64,000 nucleotides of DNA from Kiritimatiellia bacterium (GTDB lineage Bacteria; Verrucomicrobiota; Kiritimatiellia; CAIQIC01; JAGNIJ01): the NCBI GenBank assembly GCA_018001225.1, contig JAGNIJ010000014.1, positions 1 to 64,000 on the forward strand. The letters run 5' to 3'. The translations under genes and the position numbers were made by a program. Position 1 is the first letter of the stretch; each line of letters opens with the position of its first letter. Shown piece after piece: positions 1 through 6,647 of this stretch. The notes below the pieces were generated by a model, which did no database searches, had not been told where the DNA came from, and worked only from the letters and a program-made list of their open reading frames with translations.

Positions 1-248
1 CTTCGGACGCGGGATACCTGGACGTGTGGGTGAGCAAGAGCACGTCGGCGGTGGTGGGGGATACGGGGGACGCGTGGCAGGAGATCGGGATGCTGGCGGG
101 CGGCGAGAGTCGGCAGCTGGTATTCAGCGGCCTGCCGGCGCCGACCAACGGGACGCGGCACGTGTTCCGCGGGTTCGTGGACAGCCGCGGCAGCGTGGCC
201 GAGTCCAGCGAAGGCAACAACCAATCCACCAAGTCGTACACGTACTGA
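1..248 (+). CDS. C-terminal end of a secreted CARDB-like adhesion/repeat protein (5' truncated)
   Basis: The reading frame is open from the first base of the window (codons begin at position 3) to the stop at 246-248, so only about 81 residues of the C-terminus are visible. The segment reads as one beta-sandwich repeat of the CARDB type: a hydrophobic strand, a stretch near residues 35-45 resembling the 'l..G.s..v.f.glpa' turn, and a closing strand with 'DSRGSVAESSEGNN', typical of CARDB (a cell-adhesion-related domain in bacterial surface proteins). The downstream gene starts 14 bases later and is also secreted, so the two probably form a transcription unit. The full length and N-terminus are outside the window. 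Confidence 0.6.
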   Translation, partial: SDAGYLDVWVSKSTSAVVGDTGDAWQEIGMLAGGESRQLVFSGLPAPTNGTRHVFRGFVDSRGSVAESSEGNNQSTKSYTY

Positions 249-262
249 CGGGAGTGTCAACC

Positions 263-952
263 ATGGCTAGATTTCCAGTCGGGCTCCTGGCGCTGGTGTT
301 GGCGGGGACCGCTTCCTTCGCGCAGGAATACCGGCACTTGAGCACCGTGCAGGACGGCAACGGGTCGATGTCCACCAACACCGTCACCCTCGGCGGCGTG
401 GCCTACACCAACGTCAGCGCCGGCGCGCAGCCGGGCGGCATCCAGATTTCCACCAACGGAGACTGGAAGAATTACGCCGGCTTCCTGCAGGCCGTGGACA
501 TCAAAAGGCCGGGTCAGGATACGGACGGGGACGGCGTGATCGACGAGCTGTCGCTGGACAACGACGGCGATACGTTGACGGACCTGGAGGAGATCGAGGG
601 GTCGTCCTTCAATCCCGCGACCGCGACCGAGGTCAACGACGCCGACACGGACGGCGACGACGTTCCGGACGGGCACGAGGCGCTCGCGGAGACCGATCCC
701 ACCGACGACGAGGCCAACCTGCGGATCCTGAAGATCACGCAGGCCGGCGGGCAAAAGGAAGTGACGTACACCGCGCGCAGCGGGAAAAACTACAACATCC
801 GCGGCTGGGACGGCAGCTACGCCTATCCCACGAACGTGGTGGACACGGACCAGGAGTTCGGCGGGGCGGGCGCCTGGGAGGTCCGGACCAACGTGTACAC
901 CGATGCGGTCGCCACGAACGCCCGCCACTACGCGATCGAGCCGTTGCCGTAA
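263..952 (+). CDS. Secreted protein with Asp-rich calcium-binding-type repeats
   Basis: This 229-residue protein starts at the ATG at 263, which is followed at once by a signal peptide (MARFPVGLLALVLAGTASFA, cleavage probably before QEY). The middle (about residues 90-155) contains several DTDGDG/DNDGDT/DADTDGDD motifs resembling thrombospondin type-3 calcium-binding loops. The last 60 residues contain 'SGKNYNIRGWDG' and end in 'RHYAIEPLP'. This resembles the C-terminal module of the two larger secreted proteins encoded at 6611-9535 and 9846-14597. No enzymatic motif is visible. It is probably an exported structural or surface protein. It converges with the ABC permease gene, whose stop lies 12 bases away, with no obvious terminator between them. 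Confidence 0.7.
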   Translation: MARFPVGLLALVLAGTASFAQEYRHLSTVQDGNGSMSTNTVTLGGVAYTNVSAGAQPGGIQISTNGDWKNYAGFLQAVDIKRPGQDTDGDGVIDELSLDNDGDTLTDLEEIEGSSFNPATATEVNDADTDGDDVPDGHEALAETDPTDDEANLRILKITQAGGQKEVTYTARSGKNYNIRGWDGSYAYPTNVVDTDQEFGGAGAWEVRTNVYTDAVATNARHYAIEPLP

Positions 953-964
953 CGGCCGTGCGCC

Positions 965-2335
965 TCAACCCGCGAGCGCCGGTTCTCTTCGCCGCATGAC
1001 CCACGCGGCCAGCCCGGCCAGTACCAGCGGATAGGCCAGGCCGTGGGTCCAGAGCACGCGCAGGGTTTCCGTCCACGGCACCAGCACCCCGGTGGTCAGC
1101 CGTGCCATGGCGTCCGGGACCTCGAGCGGCCCGACCATGATGTGGAGCGCCCGGAACAACTGCTGGAACAGGGCCGCGGCGCGTGGCCCGAACATCGCCT
1201 CGCCATGATGCGTGGTCAGGAACATGGGCCGGGCCGCCATGGACTGGAGGTCGCCGGCCAACTGCGTGAGCAGCAGCACGAAGCCGGATACGAAGGCAGC
1301 GACCGGCATGGAGAACAGGCTCCCGGCCGTGAGTCCCAGTGCGGCCAGCAGCGCCAGTTGTCCCCAGAGCACCACCAGCCCGCGCGCGTAGTTGGGCGCA
1401 AAGGCGCCCGCGTATGCCAGGGTTTCCAGTCCATCCTCGGGCGAAAAGAGGACGGTCACGCCGCCCGCGTCCGTATTCCGGTATTCCACGACCAGCGGGT
1501 CTTCTCCCTGTAATTCCCGGATCGAGGCATGGAGACTGTGGGGCGTCGTAGCCACCGCATGGGTTTCCACCCTAACGGCCGGTCCCGTGTCCCCGCGGTG
1601 GAGGGTCCAGGCGCCGGCGACCCGCCCGGGGCCGGGCGTCGAACTGGAAAAGCGGAATCGCAATGAAAGGGGATGGGCGGGGTCGAGCTTTCCGGGCCGC
1701 GGATAGCGCCATGCGCGCGCCCCGCCCGGCGGCACGGAAAAGGCCTCCACGAGCAGGCTGTCTCGAACGGCGCGATACATGGCTTCGGGCGGTACGTGGG
1801 GCGGAAGAAGCCCGCGTTCCCTGGCCTCCTGCAGGCGGGCGCGGGCCTCCCGCTCGACGTTCACGGCGTCGGGTTGCAGCGGTCGCCGGGCGACCAGGAT
1901 GTCCGTCAGCAGGAGTTCGCGCTGCGCGGGATCGCGCAAGGGCTCGCGCAGCCGCCACCGCAGGAGGCCGGCCGTGACGGCCCCGGAAACGGCCAGCAGG
2001 GCCGTGTTGAGCAGCATGAGGCCCAGCCACTTGCCCAGCCAGATCTGGAAGGGGTGGATCGGCTTGGTGCATACCAGTTGCAGTTTTTTCGACTGCCATT
2101 CGAGGGAGACGGACGCGCAGCCGGCCCACAGCGACGCCAGCGAGAGGATCAGCATCGCGAGCCCCAGGGTGTAACGAAGGAGGATCTGCACTTCGCCGCC
2201 GAGCGTGCCGTCGCCCTGGACGGTGAGCGGCAGGCCGGCGATGGTCAGCAGGAGGAAAGCCAAAAGCAGCAGCACGACGCGCGAGCGCACGGCGCCGCGC
2301 AAGGCCAGCAGGGCGATGGCCCAGACCTTACGCAT
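965..2335 (-). CDS. ABC-2 type transporter permease (second permease of operon)
   Basis: A 456-residue membrane protein and the last gene of a three-gene minus-strand ABC operon. The chosen ATG (2335) begins MRKVWAIALLALRGAVRSR and overlaps the end of the ATPase gene by 8 bases, which supports translational coupling. There is an N-terminal membrane segment (about 15-35), more around 65-90 and 115-140, a long hydrophilic loop (about 150-330) predicted to be extracytoplasmic, and at least three further segments near the C-terminus. The architecture (short N-terminal helix, long soluble insert, C-terminal helix bundle) is that of ABC-2 exporter permeases of the NatB/NosY kind. The substrate cannot be told from the sequence. 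Confidence 0.75.
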   Translation of the reverse strand: MRKVWAIALLALRGAVRSRVVLLLLAFLLLTIAGLPLTVQGDGTLGGEVQILLRYTLGLAMLILSLASLWAGCASVSLEWQSKKLQLVCTKPIHPFQIWLGKWLGLMLLNTALLAVSGAVTAGLLRWRLREPLRDPAQRELLLTDILVARRPLQPDAVNVEREARARLQEARERGLLPPHVPPEAMYRAVRDSLLVEAFSVPPGGARAWRYPRPGKLDPAHPLSLRFRFSSSTPGPGRVAGAWTLHRGDTGPAVRVETHAVATTPHSLHASIRELQGEDPLVVEYRNTDAGGVTVLFSPEDGLETLAYAGAFAPNYARGLVVLWGQLALLAALGLTAGSLFSMPVAAFVSGFVLLLTQLAGDLQSMAARPMFLTTHHGEAMFGPRAAALFQQLFRALHIMVGPLEVPDAMARLTTGVLVPWTETLRVLWTHGLAYPLVLAGLAAWVMRRREPALAG

Positions 2336-3260
2336 GCGGGGGGGTGTCCAGGTAGGGAGCCACGCCCTCGGACGGCGCGGCCCCGGAGGGCTCGCCACCC
2401 GCGCTCATGGCGCGGGCGACGGTATCGAGGAAGAACTGCTCCAGGTTCCGCCGGGGATAGTCCAGTTCCGGCTCGCGGCCAAGCTGGGCCTTCAGCGCCG
2501 ACAGGATAGATCGGAGCTGTTCCGCGGAGACCTCCGGCAGCGTCACGCGCGGCCGGTCCCGTACCTCGAGCAGGTCGCGGATCGGCCCGATGGCCTGCAG
2601 GCGGCCGTTGAAGAGGATGGCGATCCGGTCGCAGACATCCTCGATATCCGCCAGGAGATGCGAAGAGAGCAGCACCGCCTTGCCGCGGCGGGCCAGGGTC
2701 AGGATCAGATCCTTGACCTGCCGGCAGCCCAACGGGTCGAGGCCGGACGTCGGCTCGTCGAGGATGACCAGGTCGGGATCGTTGATCAGCGCCTGGGCCA
2801 GGCCGATGCGGCGCGCCATGCCCTTGGAAAACTCGCCGACGAGGCGGCGGCGGGCGTGCCGGAGCCCGATCATGTCCAGGAGTTGCTCCGTGCGCTCGGT
2901 CCGCTCCTTCCGGGTGAGGTTGAACAGCCGCCCGAAGAAGTCGAGCGTCTCCTCGCAGGACAGGTAGGGATAGAGATAGGAATCCTCCGGCAGGTATCCG
3001 ATCCGGGCCTTGCGCCGCACGTCGGTCGGCGGCGCGCCGAGCACGTGGAGCCGGCCCTCCGTGGGCCGCAGGAGTCCGACGATCATCTTGAGCGTCGTGC
3101 TCTTGCCGGAGCCGTTGGGCCCGAGCAGACCGAAGACCTCGCCGGGCCTCACGTCGAAGGAGAGATCCTCGACCGCGCGGACGCGGGGCCGGCGCCAGAA
3201 ATCGCGGAAGACTTTTCCCGCCCGTTCGACTTGCAGCACCGGCATAGGTTCCGTATTCAT
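2328..3260 (-). CDS. ABC transporter ATP-binding protein
   Basis: A 310-residue ATPase of the exporter (CcmA/NatA-like) group. Visible motifs: Walker A GPNGSGKST (about residues 44-52), a signature region degenerate from LSGGQ as 'FSKGMARRIGLAQAL', Walker B 'LVILDEPTSGLD', and the H-loop 'LLSSHLLADIE'. After the nucleotide-binding domain there is a C-terminal extension of about 80 residues, as is usual in this subgroup. The start at 3260 overlaps the upstream permease stop as ATGA. A second in-frame ATG at 3245 is possible. It would power export together with the two flanking permeases; the cargo is unknown. Confidence 0.88.
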   Translation of the reverse strand: MNTEPMPVLQVERAGKVFRDFWRRPRVRAVEDLSFDVRPGEVFGLLGPNGSGKSTTLKMIVGLLRPTEGRLHVLGAPPTDVRRKARIGYLPEDSYLYPYLSCEETLDFFGRLFNLTRKERTERTEQLLDMIGLRHARRRLVGEFSKGMARRIGLAQALINDPDLVILDEPTSGLDPLGCRQVKDLILTLARRGKAVLLSSHLLADIEDVCDRIAILFNGRLQAIGPIRDLLEVRDRPRVTLPEVSAEQLRSILSALKAQLGREPELDYPRRNLEQFFLDTVARAMSAGGEPSGAAPSEGVAPYLDTPPHA

Positions 3261-4228
3261 CCGTTCCTCAACTCCGCCTTTCGAAACGACAGGAGGCCCA
3301 GGAGCAGCAGGCCTCCGAGGTACAGCCCGCCGTACACGGCGGCCCGGCCGACGTAACTCCAGGGGATGCGCCCGTCTCCCGACAGGGCATCCGCCAGCCA
3401 GAAATGCTGCCAGTTGGGGGTCAGGCTGTACAGGACGGACGCGAAGGCGGAGTGTTCCGCGTACCGGCCGAACAGGTGATCCGATGTCAGGCCCAGGAGC
3501 AGCGCCAGGCTGCACAGGATCAGGGTGGGGACCGTGTCGAGCCGGGTGGCCAGCAGTCCCGCCAGGCCGGTCAGCATCAGCAGGGCGATGCCGATCAGCA
3601 GGCTGGCCGGGACCAGGCGCCAGTCCAGGTGCGCGCCGAAGGCGCCGCGGTGTCCCTCCGGGTCGATGAAGCAGGCCCAGGCGAGCGCGGCCGCGGCCAG
3701 GATCAGCATCCACGCGAAAGCGCGGGAGACGAAAGGCCCGCGGTCCCGGTAGTTCAGCAGGCCGCCGACGGCGAAGGCCAGTACGGGCGCGGCCAATGCC
3801 GGGCCGCCGGCCCACCAGTCGAGGACGAAGTAGCCGGAGGCCGCGCGCGCGCTCAACAGCGTGGCCATCGCGGCGCCCAGGGAAAACAGCAGCGTCGCCG
3901 CGGCGGCGCCCGCGAGCTTGGCGAGGAAAAAGAGCCCGCGCCCCACAGGCTTGCTCAAGACCAGCGCCGCCGTCCCGAGCGCCGTTTCCCGGCTCATGGT
4001 GGAGGAGGCGGCGTAGCTGCCCAGCACCAGCCCGAAGGCCAAATGCACCGCCAGGGCGTTGTCCCGCACCAGCCGCGCCGATTCCCCGAGGGTCTGGGTG
4101 AGCAGCACGGGCAGCCCCGCGATGAAGAGGATCCCGAACGCGGCGATCAGCAGGAACCCCGGCTGCCGGATGATATCCAGCAGGCTGATCCGCGCGATCG
4201 CGGTAAACTGTCGGAGCCTCCAGGTCAT
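3257..4228 (-). CDS. ABC-2 type transporter permease (first gene of operon)
   Basis: A 323-residue protein with about six membrane segments: one at about residues 18-40 (LLIAAFGILFIAGLPVL), others around 55-80, 95-125, 150-175, 190-215, and a final one near 285-310. The start MTWRLRQFTAIARISLLDIIRQP (ATG at 4228) was preferred to an upstream ATG at 4291 because the N-terminal amphipathic 'elbow' followed by the first helix is typical for ABC-2 permeases, and the upstream extension is non-hydrophobic and lacks family character. Its stop overlaps the ATPase start by 4 bases. The operon is divergent from the kinase-like gene at 4320, so the 91-base gap probably holds both promoters. Confidence 0.75.
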   Translation of the reverse strand: MTWRLRQFTAIARISLLDIIRQPGFLLIAAFGILFIAGLPVLLTQTLGESARLVRDNALAVHLAFGLVLGSYAASSTMSRETALGTAALVLSKPVGRGLFFLAKLAGAAAATLLFSLGAAMATLLSARAASGYFVLDWWAGGPALAAPVLAFAVGGLLNYRDRGPFVSRAFAWMLILAAAALAWACFIDPEGHRGAFGAHLDWRLVPASLLIGIALLMLTGLAGLLATRLDTVPTLILCSLALLLGLTSDHLFGRYAEHSAFASVLYSLTPNWQHFWLADALSGDGRIPWSYVGRAAVYGGLYLGGLLLLGLLSFRKAELRNG

Positions 4229-4319
4229 GGCGGTCGGCAGAAGAAAATGGTGGTTCTGCCCGGGGCCAGAGAGTAGAGTATCGCCCCGCATTTCTCAAGA
4301 CCGGCGGCGGATTTTACCG

Positions 4320-6647
4320 ATGGCCCGAAAACCATATTCCGTGGAGCTGGTGGCGGACTTGAACCGGGCCGCCGCCGATCCTTCCCTGGAGATTCCTCGC
4401 CGTCCGAGCCGCTACGAGGCCGGCCAGGCGCTGGACCTGGAGGTGGAAGGGGTGTTCCCGGCCGTGCGCGCGGCCGCCTCGTTCCGGATCGAGAAGTTCC
4501 TCGGCGGCGGCTTCGCCGGCCAGGTGTACCGGTGCCGGCTGGATAGCCTGCGGCTCCCGGCGGGCGCGGAGATTCCCGGCCTGGCGCCCGGCCGCGTGTA
4601 CACGCTGAAGATCATCATCCCCCCGTCGCGTTTTTCGCGTTTCTTCCGGAACTTCGTCTACCGCCTGGCCTTCCAGGGGCCGTTCAGCGCGCAGGTGAAT
4701 TACTCCGCCTGCCGCGCGGGCCTGCTCTGGCAGAAGCTCATGCGGCGGGCCGCCCGCGCGGTCTTCGGGCGCGAGACGGCCGTCAAGGACGCCTATGCCT
4801 CGTTTCACGACGCCACGCTGGGCGCGTTCGGCGAGGTGACCGAGTGGATTGAAGGCCGGATGTGGCGGCTGGAGTCCGACCCGGACATGAAGGCCCGCCG
4901 CGACTGGCGGAACGTTCCGATCGAGGCCACGGCGAGCGCCGAGTACGTCGCCAAGCGCCGGTTCATGGCGGACCTGGTGCGCATGCTGCACGAGATGGGC
5001 GCGCCGGAATTCGCGCGGCAGTACGAGTGGTACACGATGAAGAGCCAGCCGAACGTCCTCAAGCGGACGGACACGGGGGAGGAGGGGCCCGCGGGCGGCC
5101 TGTGCGCCATCGACTTCCGCGCGGGCCTGGCCCTGCTGCCGTTCCTGCCGATGAGCCCGGCGGACTTCAAACTGATTTTGCAGGGCCTGTTCCGCCGCGG
5201 CGCGCTGGTCCAGTTCGACCGCGGCGACCTGGGGAAACTGGAGCACTTCGCCGCGCGGCACGCCGCCGAGTTCGAGGAGTACCGGCCCGTGCTGGAGGAG
5301 CTGAAGGTGCGCGATCCGGCTTATCGCCGCTCGCTGCCGGACCTCACGCATCACGGGTTGCGCCTGCTCTGGGACGCCGGGCTGCGCCGCGACGTCCGGG
5401 CCGGGCTGGTCGAGGGCTACCGGGCCGATGATCTCGCCGACGAGCGGTTCGCGGAGGCCTTGCGAACGGGGTCGGGCTTCCGTTTCGCCGCGTGGTACCT
5501 GCTGGGAGCCGTGCCGATCCTGGGCCGGCTGATCCGCAAGCGCTGGGGGAACGCGGCCTACCGCCGGCATGTCGGCCGCCTGCTGACGTCCTGGTCTTAT
5601 TTCAAGATCGCGGCCCGGACCAAGGCGGCGCATGAGCTGGTGGAGTGGCACCGGAAAGGCCGTGCGGGCGAACCCCATGCGCGGTTCCTGGCCGCGCGGC
5701 CGGGCCGGTTCTACCTGGAGCGCTTCACGCTGGGCATTCTGCCGTTCGCGGGACTGCACCGCGTGATCGTCGAGCCGCGCGTGCTTTGGGAGGGCTTGAG
5801 GGGCTTCCTGCGGACGATCAAGCAGTTCATCGTCAGCGCCGAGTTCCGGGAGAAATGGTTCCTCGACACGATCGCCGATGGCGAGCGCGAGGGCATGCTG
5901 ACGCGGGCGGAGGCGGAATCCATCTCGGCCCAGGTTCGCGACCCGTTCATCGTGAAATACCTCAAGTGCCTCGGCGTTCACTTCGCCACGCTGCCGGTGA
6001 CGCAGATCGTCAGCGTGTCCCTGGGGTTGATCGTCGCCGGCTGGATGATCGCGCACGGGAAGGGGTGGGGGGAAGCGACCGTGGCGTTTGCGGGCATCGT
6101 GGCGCTCTTCCAGGTGATCCCGATCTCGCCGGGCTCCCTCTGCCGCGGCGGGTTCGTGGTGTACCTGATGATCAAGGAGCGGAACGTAAAGGACTACCTG
6201 ATCGCCGCGCCGCTCTCCTTCGCCAAGTACATCGGCTACCTGGCCTTCCCGCTCCAGATGACCGCGACCTATCCGCAGTTGGCGCGGTTCATGGCCTCCC
6301 GCTGGGCGACCTCGATGGTCCACATCGTGCCGGTCTTCGGCGAGCAGGGGGCGCTCCTGGAGCACTGGGTGTTCGACCTATTCTTCAACTGGCCGCAGCG
6401 CTTCGCCCGCTGGGCCAAGCCCCGCCTCCGGGGCCTGCTGACCGCATGGGCCGCGCTCGGCATCGCCCTCGCCGCGGCGCTGATCCATTTCCTGGAGATC
6501 GAGCCGTTGAAGAAGACGGGCATCAACCTCCTGATCCTGACGGTCTGCCTCTTCGTGCTGCCCCGGGTCCTGTTCTACCCGCTGCTGGCCCGCCGCCGCG
6601 CGTCCCCGGATCAAGGACCGTCCGGCGGTTCGACGACGATGCGATAG
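4320..6647 (+). CDS. Large membrane protein with protein-kinase-like N-terminal region
   Basis: I do not recognise a named family for this 775-residue protein. Residues 55-71 (FRIEKFLGGGFAGQVYRCR) look like a kinase glycine-rich loop, followed by a candidate ATP-anchoring lysine in YTLKIII (Lys97). Residues 241-248 (KSQPNVLK) resemble a catalytic loop that keeps the Asn but not the HxD, and CAIDFRAGL (Asp265) resembles the metal-binding DFG-like strand of LPS/ABC1-type kinases. The second half contains several hydrophobic stretches (around residues 390-410, 555-590, 620-650, 710-765), so it is probably anchored in the inner membrane. The ATG at 4320 fits the divergent promoter position. The 3' end overlaps the convergent CAP-protein gene by 37 bases. 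A kinase role for a lipid, sugar or protein is inference only. Confidence 0.5.
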   Translation: MARKPYSVELVADLNRAAADPSLEIPRRPSRYEAGQALDLEVEGVFPAVRAAASFRIEKFLGGGFAGQVYRCRLDSLRLPAGAEIPGLAPGRVYTLKIIIPPSRFSRFFRNFVYRLAFQGPFSAQVNYSACRAGLLWQKLMRRAARAVFGRETAVKDAYASFHDATLGAFGEVTEWIEGRMWRLESDPDMKARRDWRNVPIEATASAEYVAKRRFMADLVRMLHEMGAPEFARQYEWYTMKSQPNVLKRTDTGEEGPAGGLCAIDFRAGLALLPFLPMSPADFKLILQGLFRRGALVQFDRGDLGKLEHFAARHAAEFEEYRPVLEELKVRDPAYRRSLPDLTHHGLRLLWDAGLRRDVRAGLVEGYRADDLADERFAEALRTGSGFRFAAWYLLGAVPILGRLIRKRWGNAAYRRHVGRLLTSWSYFKIAARTKAAHELVEWHRKGRAGEPHARFLAARPGRFYLERFTLGILPFAGLHRVIVEPRVLWEGLRGFLRTIKQFIVSAEFREKWFLDTIADGEREGMLTRAEAESISAQVRDPFIVKYLKCLGVHFATLPVTQIVSVSLGLIVAGWMIAHGKGWGEATVAFAGIVALFQVIPISPGSLCRGGFVVYLMIKERNVKDYLIAAPLSFAKYIGYLAFPLQMTATYPQLARFMASRWATSMVHIVPVFGEQGALLEHWVFDLFFNWPQRFARWAKPRLRGLLTAWAALGIALAAALIHFLEIEPLKKTGINLLILTVCLFVLPRVLFYPLLARRRASPDQGPSGGSTTMR

